Part shown: one piece after another, positions 1 to 11,912 of the stretch
Layout of the letters: each line of letters begins with the position of its first letter
Numbering within the stretch: the stretch's first letter is position 1
Source: Amoebidium appalachense
Taxonomy: Eukaryota > Ichthyosporea
Assembly (NCBI GenBank): GCA_963693365.1
Contig: CAVNZM010000005.1
Location: 62,001 to 126,000 of the forward strand
Length of the DNA: 64,000 bases
Direction: 5' to 3'
Position numbers and translations under genes: made by a program
Notes under the pieces: model-generated
Databases searched by the model: none
What the model was told of the DNA's origin: nothing
Seen by the model: only the letters and a program-made list of their open reading frames with translations

Positions 1-844
1 TGCTCGTAGGGTGTCTGCGCACACAGAAACACACCCACACACACACATGCCTGTGTGCTCACACATCCACGTGCACGCACATCCCTCCCCCCCTCCCTTC
101 CTCCCCCCTCCCCTCCCCTCTCCCCCCCCCCCCCCCACACACACACACACACACACACACACCATCACTTCGTGCACGGCCATGGGTGCCGTAGGCTCAC
201 ACACGGCCCAGCCATTTGATTGGCTGACGAGTTGGCCGGCATGTGGTCGGCACTGTTTGCACACACACTGCGATGGAGTCAGGCCGGGGCAGTGGGTGGT
301 CCTGTGTAGTTTGGGGATTTTTTATTTGTTTGGTTTTTTTGTTTGGAGGAGGGGGGTGGGGGGGAGGGGGGGGTCAGCCTGCTTCATTGATGAATTATTT
401 GAAAATTGAGGGAGAAGGTTGCGGAAGCCTGAAGGCAGCTTGGTTGGGTGGTAGGGCAACACACAGCAGCACATGTGCTGCACGTGCATGGACTTGAACA
501 TGTGCTTGCTGGGGAAAGGGGAAGGGGAGGGGGGAGGAGGGGGAAGACACCTAATTCAAATGATCAAAAACATTTGATAATGAAAGGGAAGGGAAGAAAC
601 AGGGTAGGACATGGGGATATAATTGGAAGGGGACTGAGGAAACGACCTGCAAAAGGGAGTAACACCCCAGCTGAATGGAATGATGGAAACTAGAAGTGGA
701 ATCAAACAGCGGGTTGATGGTTGGTGTATGTTGGGTTGCTGCAGTGTAATGAGTGTAGGTGGACGAAGCGATGGGACGGACATGGTTTTCTCTTTTTTTT
801 TTTTTTTTTTTTTGTTTGTTTGTTTGTTTTTTTGTTTGTTTGTT

Positions 845-879
<35 letters not shown>

Positions 880-949
880 GTTGTTTGCTTGTTTGCGTGC
901 TTGTTTGTTTTTTGTTTTTTTTGTTTTGGGGAGGAGGAGGGGGGGCGAA

Positions 950-981
<32 letters not shown>
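1..981. repeat. Low-complexity intergenic DNA
   Basis: No gene is supported here. The stretch holds a C run followed by (CA)n at about 124-163, a T-rich tract with GTTT interruptions at about 790-930, and a long G run at about 950-981. Translations of this region are dominated by simple-sequence residues and are not taken as proteins. Confidence 0.7.
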
Positions 982-984
<3 letters not shown>

Positions 985-1068
985 GCCAGGGCAGTGCAGG
1001 TATTTGTACCCGTTTGCAGCGGCACTGATGCAGGCCTGCAGCTGCGCATAGGCAGCCTCCCCGTTGGT
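982..1068 (-). CDS. Possible terminal exon of an unidentified minus-strand gene
   Basis: On the minus strand an acceptor (CACGTGCAG) is followed by 28 codons and a TAA. The peptide runs TNGEAAYAQLQAC...YKYLHCPG. About four fifths of its codons end in G or C, as in the confident genes of this window, whereas the opposite-strand reading is poorer. I do not recognise the protein. It could be the last exon of a gene whose first exon is the candidate at 2233-2295, but I could not chain exons between them. An overlapping plus-strand reading (about 999-1089, ending at a GTGAGC donor) is the main alternative. Confidence 0.3.
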
Positions 1069-1439
1069 CTGCACGTGACCCATTTAATGGTGAGCCAGTA
1101 ATGGTACCCTAAGGCGGTCATTTTTTTCCATTTTTCCGCTCTTTTTTGTTTTCCTCCGTGGTGGCTGGGGGAGGGGGGGAAGGGGGGTTGCGAACTGACT
1201 GCTAGAGTTAATGTTGTGTGGCTATGCATGCATGTTCAAAGGGAGCAATAGCAGTGTGTTCCCGTGTGTTTAAGCCCTTGGCCATTGGGCAGTGAGGGTG
1301 CAAAAGAAGAGCACCATGTAACCCCCTGTTCCCATTCTTCTGTACAGAGCGGTTTGCGCTATGCAATGAGCCGTGGGGTGCAGCTTGTGACCAGATGGAG
1401 CCCAAGCTACTGCCACTTTCAATTCTTATAGGTTTTCAT

Positions 1440-1453
1440 ACCTTCTTGCCTCC

Positions 1454-1486
<33 letters not shown>

Positions 1487-1576
1487 ACAGTCTCCCCTTC
1501 ACACTCCCAACTCTCCCACCCCTGTTCTCACGCTTCACCCCCTTGTACGACCCCACCCCCCTCCCCCCCCTCCCCC

Positions 1577-1607
<31 letters not shown>

Positions 1608-1625
1608 ACACATACACCCTCCCCC
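1440..1625. repeat. Two poly(C) tracts and a (CA)n tract
   Basis: Runs of C at about 1453-1486 and 1566-1592, the second running into (CA)n at about 1592-1612. No coding signal is supported. Confidence 0.8.
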
Positions 1626-1876
1626 GCCGAACACACAACACAACTATCTACATCCTCGAGCCTTCCCGTCTCCTCGACCCTATTCGTTCTCTCCCCCTTG
1701 GTCCCTCTTTTGTTTGCTGCATGGCGTGGACACACACCTTAGCCTGGGGATTGCATCTTTGCAACTGGCCGGAAGCAGTGTGTGCAAACAGCGCGGCAAA
1801 AAGACCTAGTGCCGCCACGTGCATGGTGCCGTCGTTATGAGTGACTGTGTGCTGCTTGTTTGTTTGTTTAGAGGTC

Positions 1877-2128
1877 CTATGTGCCCATGGTCCTGCCGCA
1901 CCTCTCTTGTGTGTTCTAGATCCTACTGTGTTGCGTGGAAACGAGGAGCCCTCAAGCCGCCACCGCTATGCCGCCCATTCTCACAGCACTTTGTTGCTCC
2001 CCAAACCCCCCGGTGTTTGCACGCAGAGCGGCACCATGCTGCTGTCACACCCCAACACGCTGCAGGCCTGTCACTCGAGCTCCTGCGGCCGGGGTCGGTG
2101 TTGCCCATGGTGCCCACGTTGCAACTGA
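1877..2128 (+). other. Ambiguous open stretch, possible exon
   Basis: After an acceptor-like TTTGTTTAG there is an open reading of about 84 codons ending in a cysteine-rich tail (CGRGRCCPWCPRCN) and TGA at 2126-2128. It is phase-compatible with an upstream open stretch at 1347-1430 (acceptor GTACAG, end at ATAG before GTTTTC). Other frames are also open here, so this is only a candidate 3' exon of an unknown plus-strand gene. Confidence 0.2.
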
Positions 2129-2232
2129 AACACAGGGACTGTGCGTTGTGAGCGTATGATACCGTTGCACACGTATATTTTTTTGGTGATTGCGGAAGCT
2201 TAGGCACATTCCCCTCGTGGTGTGCGTTTTAC

Positions 2233-2295
2233 TGTTGCGGGCAGAAAGAAGCCGGTGGCGGCCACCGTGACGTCCTTTTCAGCACCGTTCAACAT
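2233..2295 (-). CDS. Possible first coding exon of a gene divergent from MMAA
   Basis: ATG (reverse complement at 2293-2295) opens 21 codons, MLNGAEKDVTVAATGFFLPAT, ending exactly at a GTAAAA donor. It lies about 570 bp upstream of, and divergent from, MMAA, with two CCAAT motifs between them. I do not recognise the protein. A downstream partner exon may be the one at 982-1068, but the connection is not shown. Confidence 0.3.
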
Positions 2296-2599
2296 TCTGA
2301 GCTCAGGGCCGGCGCCGGCGGCCGGCCGTCTGGATCCATTCAAGATATTTGCCAATAGGATTGCAGTTTCCAACCCAAACAATCTGGACTAATAGGAACG
2401 CCTTTCTAATAGTCATATTTGGTAACTGTGGACCTGCTGTTTTAGGAAGTGTCTTTGGCTTTCTGGTAGCTTGTCTTGAAAGTACAGTCTCAATGAATAA
2501 AAGCGTTCAAAGTAATAGAAAATAAATAATAAAAACATTTATACACATCTATTTGACTAATTATATCTTGTCTATTTTCTAATACTGCTCTACATAATG

Positions 2600-2860
2600 C
2601 CTCGTACATAATCACGGTTTCCCGCGCTGCGACCTCTTATCCAATCAGCTTTGAGATCCAAAATAACACCCTCCTATTGGCCCTTTTTTTCCCACCGAGC
2701 CTCATGCCTGCTTCGAACTTGCCTTTGGACCAGTTTTGGCGGTGCCGCCTTCAGCGAGAAGATAAGAAGAGCCGATGTGTTGGATGCTTACGCAGAAAGA
2801 GTGTCGTTTAGTATTTCTGGTGAGTAAGTTTCATAGTGCTTTATTTAGCCTCGCCACACC
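2600..2860 (+). promoter_or_regulatory. CCAAT-containing promoter region of MMAA
   Basis: CCAAT at 2641-2645 and its reverse complement ATTGG at 2676-2680 lie about 180-220 bp upstream of the MMAA ATG (2861). The inverted pair would suit a bidirectional promoter serving MMAA and a possible minus-strand gene starting near 2295. I see no clear TATA box close to the start. Confidence 0.5.
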
Positions 2861-3407
2861 ATGTTGAGTCTGCTACGACAAACCTCGGCCACCCTGCCGG
2901 TACGTGGACACTCCATTCATCACCCCCCCCGTCCCCTCTCCCCCCTCCCCCCTCTCCCCCTGGTCCTTTGACAAGTGTGCACACACCCAAGGGGAAAACG
3001 TATGCAAGCAACTAGCAAACACAACACATGAACAAATTTACAAGCATACATGTACTTCAAGCATAGCCAACCGGTTTGAGGCAACGCCTGAACTACCCCT
3101 CCACACCTCTTGCTGAGTCCAGACAGGCAACTCGTCATAGCTGTGTCTGTCTCGCTCTTTGTTGGCCCCATTGTCTATTTTTTTTTTTTGGATTCACAAC
3201 GAGAGTGGCTTGATGATGTGCCCTGTGTTGGGCCTTGAGCACGCTCTTACCGGTTCTTAGCTCTGGAAGAGGGTACCCGCTTAAAACCTCCTATGCACAC
3301 ACATACGGGAGAGGGACGGGGGGGTAGGGAGGAGGGGAGAGGGGGGGGGGGGGGGGGGGGGGAAAGGGGAAGGGGGGGGATGAGGAGGATAGTGAGAGGG
3401 GGGGGGG

Positions 3408-3492
<85 letters not shown>

Positions 3493-4133
3493 TGTGCACT
3501 TATACCGCACACCCCCGCCTGTTTTCGCTCATTTACGTACGCATTTGGGCAAACATGCCGCCCCTTCCATTCTGGTAGATCCATTCCGAACTTCGGTCCA
3601 TCTATTCCCGTCAACTCTTCTCAATGTTTCTCCAACCTCACTCTTCCTCCCAGCCCACCTATGGGCCCCCAACTTTCACCTGACTCAAGACCGTCAACCT
3701 GCACACCCTTGCCATATTTCGCTCGTTTCCCTCTATGTCGGACCATTGGACGGTTCTCACTCTTTTTGAGGGTCAAGATCTTGTTTACCAATCTTGTTCC
3801 CAATTTTAAAAGCTCGGAAGTGTTCTGCTTGCATCTTTGCCACTGTTTCCCGATGCTGCACATCTTGCCTCCTCTTTCCCTCCTCCGTTCCCTACTCCCT
3901 CACAGGGCTTACGCTCTTCACACACTCGTTTTCTGCTATGAAACACGCTACTCCTTTTACACTTCAACTCTCCCCCCCCGGCCCCCTTTTTCCCCGACCT
4001 GTTAGATCCCCCCGGATCATCCCCACTTCCTGTCCTTCCACCCCCACCCCTTCCCCTTCTCTTCCCGCGTAACTCCTTTCCAGCTGACCCTCAATAGGGG
4101 TTCCAAACAACACCGTCCTCTCCCCCCCCTCCG

Positions 4134-4183
<50 letters not shown>

Positions 4184-4908
4184 CCTCTCTCTCTCTCTTT
4201 CGTTCTCTCTCGTTCTCTCCCTCCCTCTCTCTCTCTCTCCCTCTCTCCCTCTCTCCCCCCTCCTCCCCTCCCCCCTTCCCCCCTCCCCCCCCCCCCCTCT
4301 CTCCCCCCGTTCCTTTTCCCAAACAATTCCCCCGCCGTTCTTCTTTCTCAGCCGGCTAGGTTTTTGGGTTGCCTGGTAAGTTTTGAAATGGAGCTCTCGT
4401 CTCTGATCTGTCCACCACAGGTTTTTTTTTTTTTTAAAAAAAAAAATTTTCTTCTCCCCTCCCCCCCCCCCCCTTTTTCCCCCTCCCTCCCTCCCCTCCC
4501 TTCGCCCTTCGCCCTTCCCCCGGCCTACTCCCCCCCCCCCTCCCCCCCCCCCCCCCCGGCCAAACCCTTTATCCACTCTTCTCATCAGCAGGTCTCTAAC
4601 CCACTCTGCAAAACGTTTTACGCATTTCTCCCCTTGGAAAACTTGGTCGTTGGTGCGTTTTTGTCTGATATCTAACGACTCTGCAGGGTCCCCTGAGACT
4701 ACTGACACTCTAACATTCCCTCCCCTCTCTTACTTCACACCCCCCCCCCCCCCCCTTCCCCTCCTCCTTCCCCTCCCATTTTCTCTGCACACTCAACATG
4801 TCTTAACCAGCTCTGCACATCGTTAGTCACAATCTTCTCTCATATATGAGAGAATGATCGTATTGGTACGATTCGTCTAATATCTGACGATTCTGCAGCA
4901 TCCCTAAG

Positions 4909-4972
<64 letters not shown>

Positions 4973-6757
4973 TTTTTTTTTTTTTGGCGCCTGTTGTTTT
5001 GCTTGTCGTTTGTTGTTCTGGTTGATTACCTGTAATCTTCGCTTATTTATTTGTGTGTGTGTGTATGTATGTTGTGCGGTGTTGCACACAACGGTGTCTA
5101 CTTTTCTTCCTACTGTTTTTCTCTCCACACACTTCATCTGTCCACTTCTGCATTACCCCTCTCATAGCTATAGACACACTTCACACATTGCGTTACGCGC
5201 ACGCATGCACACACCGCTCTGTTGGCGACAGCTCCCTTGGAACCCATGCGGCATGTTACCCGCCGGCGTAACATAACTCGGACTATCGATTTGGCTTTTT
5301 TCAAGCCCAAAGCAATGGGTGATACCATATTTCCGGCTGACATCCGGGGGCATAGCTTTCCGTTCGAAGATGTTAAAGTTCCGCCCTAGTAAGCGTGTTA
5401 CTACCCTGCGACGTGGGTCAAATCTCTTATTATCCCCTCTGATTGCGAATTCTGCGGCCTTCAGGACTTAATTCTTTTCAGCTGGTGTAGTATGTTAGCC
5501 AGGGAAGTATCGACTTAGGTAGCGACGGGGGAGCTTCCTAGAAGCCCCGTCTCCTGAGTTCCTATCTATATTTTTCTTGCTTCTGCTTACTGCTGCAACT
5601 TTAACCCCCGGCCTTTCCCACTGCCCTTGCCTGCATAAGCAACCCTGCTCGTCTCTGATCAAGACGGGTGACCTACCCATGTTCAAGTGAAACAGTATCT
5701 GAGTTGGGTTTCGTTAACGAGGTGAATAGATCGAAATTCGGGTACTGTGGATGACGTGGGCCCCCCTGAGGATGGGCTCTGCTTATTATGCATACTCTGT
5801 ATGTATGGCTTGCATTCTGCATCGTGTTATCCGTTTGTTCTTGTGTACTTCGTACTTTTTGACGCATTCAAACCCCCCCCCCCCCCCCCCCTCTCTAACA
5901 CACACACACACGCACCACACCAACCGCAGGGTGTGGTCCGTACAGCCTCTGTGTGCCGACGCTGGTACACTGCGCCCATAGCCGCCGAAACCCTGACGCC
6001 CGAGTTTGAGGAGATACTGAAGAGACTGCAGGGGGGGGATAGGGCCGCTCTGGCTAGGTCCATCACATGCGGTAGGGGGCATATGTGGAGCGCGCGGGGA
6101 GGGGGGGGGGGGGGGGGGGGGTACTTCTGGCATGGTTAGAGGGAGAGGGGCTGAGTTGGAATCGTCTTTTAGATAGGTGATGGGGTGGGGGATGGGGCGT
6201 GGAGGAGGGAGGAGATGGGTTGCACAGGTGGGGGTTTTTTACCCCCTTTTTTTTGTGGAGGGGGGAGGAGGTTGTGGGTACGTGGGTGGGTGTGGGTGTG
6301 TGTCCGGGGGGGGGGGAGACCTATCGATGATATGTAGGGCAAGCTGCTGTGGTGCAAAGAGCCTGCATGAGGTCGAGGCATACCAATGCTCGTGACTCCT
6401 GTTGTTTCTGTTTTTCTTTCTCCTCCTTTTCCACTTTTTCCTCCTTTTTTTCACGGAGGTAGGGTGGTGTGTGTGTGTCTGTGCATGTGTGTGTGTGGGG
6501 GGGGGGGGGCTGCTGTCTGTGTGTGTGCTTGCTGGTGCCTACATTGGATCATGCTGGTGTTTTCTTATTCTGGCCTTATTGTTTGGTGACGTCACAACAC
6601 ATCTGGCCTTATTGTTTGGTGACGTCACAACACATCCTTTGCCCATGCTGCAGCACAATACACACACCCAAACACGTGTGTGCTGATGGCCCCACACACC
6701 ATGCAACCGGGCCACAAAAAAGCGGCAGCTCACACACACACACACTTTCTCTCTCTC

Positions 6758-6789
<32 letters not shown>

Positions 6790-6801
6790 ACCCTGTCACT
6801 T

Positions 6802-6853
<52 letters not shown>

Positions 6854-7248
6854 ACTCACTCACACACACACACACACTCACTCACTCACTCACTCACTCA
6901 CTCACTCACTCACTCACTCACTCCCTCGCTCTCTCGCTCTCTTCCCCTCCCTCCCTCCCTCCCTCCCTCCCTCTCTTTTCCACTCTCGCTCTCTCTGCCT
7001 CCCCCTCTCCCGCTCACTCTCTCTCTCCTTCCCGTCCCCTCCCTTCTTCGCAAACGCTCCTCTAGCCTCCCCCCCCTCCCCCCCCCCCCCCCCCCCCGCA
7101 TTTTCTCCATGAATCCATTCATGCATAAATCTTGCCGTTCTTCACCATCATTCAGCCTCTTATTCGCATAACCTTGTTGTACAGTACAACAGCAACACAG
7201 TGGACGCTTGAAGTGCAGCACCCCCACTAACACATGAATCCATCGTGT

Positions 7249-7283
<35 letters not shown>

Positions 7284-8037
7284 GGAGTCCACCCGTGCCG
7301 ACCACCGTGCACAGGCCCAGCTCATGCTCGAGAAACTAGCACGGAGCAAGAAGACACACCGCCACACGGGCACATTCCGCATCGGTCTGTCGGGGCCACC
7401 GGGTGCCGGCAAGTCCACATTCATCGAGGCAATAGGCCAGCACATTACGTCTCTGGGCCACAAGCTGGCTGTGCTGGTGCGTGTGGGTGGGTGGGTGGGT
7501 GTGTGTGTGTGTGTGTGTGTGTGTTCACTTGTAGCCCTTGCTCTGCATGCACTGCGCGGTCACACAGTACGACACACATCAGCAAGTTCCGGGAGAACAG
7601 TAGCCGCATACATACACAGATGCACATGATCATAGGAGAGGCAGGAGAGGGAGAAAAGTGCAATGCGCTCTATGGACGGCAAGTATTCGCCCACCCAACC
7701 AGCACACATGTGTGTGCACGCATACATATTGCACACCCATTTCTGTGATTGTAATTGATTATCCCTGATGAGGACCAAAAAAAAAAGGGGGTTGGAAACG
7801 AAAGGAAGGAGGGGGGGATAGACATCTACATGGCTGGGTGGTTGGTGGATGTGGTGTTTGTAAGCCCTTTGAGTGGCCAGTGTGTGTGCATGGTGCTTGG
7901 TTGGCCTGGACCATCGGCCATTGCAGCACACACTCACAAAACACGTGCACACACGCACATACCTGCACATATATATACACGCACACATGTGCTCGCACGC
8001 ACATACTCACAAATGCACATCGGTACACGCAAACAAG

Positions 8038-8079
<42 letters not shown>

Positions 8080-9656
8080 CCATCGACCCCTCCTCCTCGC
8101 GTACTGGGGGCAGTATCCTTGGGGACAAGACAAGAATGGACACCCTCTCAATCAACCCAAATGCTTACATCAGACCATCAGCCTCAAGGGGCACACTCGG
8201 TGTGTGGGCGCACACGTGCGCATGCCTAAGGAGTTGTTAGCGCACGCACACTCACAGGCGCACTCACAAACATATACACATGCACACAGTTATACACGCA
8301 CAAGCAAGACACACACCGATGAATGCATGCATGCACATGTGTGCACCCCAGTAGAGGCATATGTAGCATCAGATTACACACGTGCACATGTTGACAGTAG
8401 GCGCTGGTAATATTAAGCACGTGCAGTGTTGGGCCTGCACTTAGCCCACTCATCCCCCACCCTCTCTGTGCACACAGCTTATTATCCCCCACACCCTACT
8501 CTAGCGCGTGTTATTCTTTCAAAGCCTGAATACCCTATTCTAGCACGTGTTATTCTTTCAAAGCCTGAATAACCTATTCTAGCACGTGTTATTTTACAGT
8601 TATTCTTTCAAACCCTAGATACCCGACTCTAGCACGTGTTATTCCACAAGGGTGCTTCAGTGTGTGCGCTGGCACGGCAGCCAACCATTCATTGGCTGGC
8701 ATGTCCACCAATCAATGTGAAGCAAACCTCCTCTGCTCCGGCAAAGGTGGACAGAGGGCAGGGGGCAATGGCTGACACTGATTGGGTGGCTGGCCAGGTG
8801 GGGTGGCAAGAAACACGTGTGAGGCCGTCGTCATGTGTGAAGGTACGTGCCTGGCTGGGGGAGGGGGGGGGGGGGGGGGGGGGCTCATGTGGTTGGAGAG
8901 AAGGGTGGCAAGGCAGGATCTGTTTGTTTTGCTGGCTGGCGGCGTGGGTTGCCATGCACGGTGCTTTGCCGGCGTGTGTTTTTGCCGGTCACTGACAGGG
9001 CACGTGCAGCTGCGGGCTACGACATCGTGCTGATCGAGACGGTGGGGGTGGGCCAGAGCGAGGTCACCGTGGCTGACATGGTCGACATGTTTGTGCTGCT
9101 GATGCCCCCCGCTGCAGGAGATGAGCTGCAGGTACGTGCCTATTTATTGGCCTAGGTGGCTATATATGGGCCTAGGTGGCTATTTATAGGCCTAGGTGGC
9201 TATTTATAGGCCCACATGGCTATTTATAGGCCCACATGGCTATTTATAGGCCCACATAGCTGTTTATAAGCCTAGGTGGCTGTTTATAAGCCTAGCCGTG
9301 GTTGATAGCCCATATATCTATTTGTAGGGCATCAAACGGGGGGTGATGGAGCTGGCCCAGGTGGTGATGGTCAATAGGCATGCACCTATTTTTAACCCAT
9401 GTATCTATTTATAGGGCATCAAGCGGGAGGTGATGGAGCTGGCCCAGATGGTGATGGTCAATAGGCATGCACCTATTTTTAACCCATGTATCTATTTATA
9501 GGGCATCAAGCGGGGGGTGATGGAGCTGGCCCAGATGGTGATGGTCAATAAGGCCGATGGGGACCTGCTGCCGGCCGCCAATCGGGCGGCTGCAGAGATC
9601 ATCAGCGCCCTCAAGATCCTACGCCCAATCAACCCTAACTGGCAGGCAGAGGTGCA

Positions 9657-9687
<31 letters not shown>

Positions 9688-10157
9688 TATCATATGTTCC
9701 ACTCCCTCCGCTGTACCACGCCCACAATCTATCTGTCCGACCAGGGGGAGGGGCAGGGTTGTATTTTTCCGTGAATGTTGCCAATGCCCCTCCTCCACCT
9801 TTTCCCCCTTCCCGTCACTCCCGTGCACCCACACCTGTGTGTGGGCACGCGACCTATGCATCGGCTTTTTGTGCCATTTTATATCGTGCAGTGCCTTTCG
9901 TTGTGTATTTTGCGTGTTTTGCACTGTCCAACACATGCCTAAAACCCCCCCCCCCCCCTCCCTCCCCACTCACCCACATGCCTAACCCCACCGGGAACTA
10001 CCCTACGGAAACTTCCTTCTTGCCCACTGCACTTGGTGTGTTACAACCGACCCACCCACCCACATCCCCTAGCCCACCCCCAGCCACCCTACCCACCCAC
10101 CCTTCTGCTCCCCCCTTCTTCACACACACTCGTAATACACGCAGGCACGCACGCGCG

Positions 10158-10227
<70 letters not shown>

Positions 10228-11876
10228 TGAGCGTGTCTGCGCGCAACAACAAGGGCATTGCTGATGCCTGGAATGTGATGATGGAGTACCGCAGAGTCAT
10301 GACCGTATGCGCCCCTTTAATCATTGTTAAATTCATGACTGTCTGTGTCCCTTTAATCATTGTTAAGTCATGGACTGTGTGTGACCCTTTTATCTTTTCC
10401 AAAGTCATGACCGTGTGTGCCCCTTTGATCGTTGTTAAAGTCATGACCGTGTGTGCCCCTTTAATCGTTGTTAAAGTCATGACCGTGTGTGTCCCCTTAA
10501 TCGTTGTTAAAGTCATGACCGTGTATGCGCCTTTACTCATTGCTCCCATGCAACAACACAATGCTACTCTGCACTATCCCCTTTTTTTTCTTGTCCACCC
10601 CTGGACATGAAATCCCACCCATCATCCCACACCAATGTTAGGCACAGACACATTCTTGACTTTCTGAGAGCAGCCCGCAAGGGTGTATGAGCATCGGACT
10701 AGGGTCTTTTTTTTTTTGGAGTTGTCGTTGGTGGTGGTGTCGATGGGTATTTGGTGGGAAGGAGGGGGTCGGGGGGGGGGGGGGGGGGGAGGCACCCGGG
10801 TTTTTCCAGATTTCCTGTTGCATTGGCTGAGAGCAGACGATGAGACGATGGGCCCATGTGGCATGCTGCAATCTTCATGCCCCCCCTATACGCTACCATG
10901 GCACTCGAGCGCACACACAGCACTGCCCCCCTGCCCTGCTGACTGTGAGGTGCAGGAGACGGGGGACCTTGAACGGGTACGGGCACACCAAAGGCGGGTG
11001 CACATGTGGAACTACATCAATCAGGAGCTGGCTGAGCAGTAAGGCGCACAAGCACACATACACGCACATGCATACGCACACTAACATGCACACATGCATG
11101 CACTCACACACACACATGCACACACAGACACACACACACATGCACACACACACACACATACACACACATGCACGCGCAAACACACACACATGCAGATGCG
11201 CGCACATGGACAGGGGGAGGGGGTAGGGGGGTAAGGAGAGACCAACACGCACACGCACACGCACACGCACACACAAGCAATGCCCTCCTAAACTCATAGG
11301 GGCAAGGGGGGGAAAACACACCACGCAGCAACCCAAATAGCGCATGTGCTTCCCCCACTCTCCCATATGCAGTTACCACTTGATATGGACCCCCCCCCCC
11401 CCCCCCCCCTCCCCCGGGGACCCGCCCCTCCCCCATTCGGTGGTGGGGATTGTAATTCAGGGGAGGTTGAGTGCTATGTCATAGCTGAGCATTTGTTAGG
11501 TCTCGGGCCTATCAATTTAGAGAAATAAGGTGGTTGGCAGTTGTACGGTGTTGATCGATGAAGTGGGCACTACCGTGACCTTCCTTTTGTGGCAATGTTT
11601 TGCTGTGTCTGGTTGGTCAAACAATCACGTGCTATACACCTTAACTGCACCTGCCATGTGTGTCATGTCAGCTGTGGGTTGGTGTGCCATTCGACCCTAG
11701 AGATGCATGTGTGGTGTGGGGGATGCTGTGTGATGGGCCGCTTTCGGATAGAGATTTTTTTTTGTTTGTTTGTTTGGTGTGTGTGTTTGTGTGGGGGGGG
11801 ATACAGCATCGAACTGTAACTGTTCAGACAAGACCTAATCACCATACACACATGCACTAATACACAACACACACAA

Positions 11877-11912
<36 letters not shown>

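Noticed and set aside
10158-10223. Telomeric or subtelomeric repeat
   Set aside because: Pure CA dinucleotides rather than a telomeric motif such as TTAGGG or TTTAGGG, and embedded in an intron.
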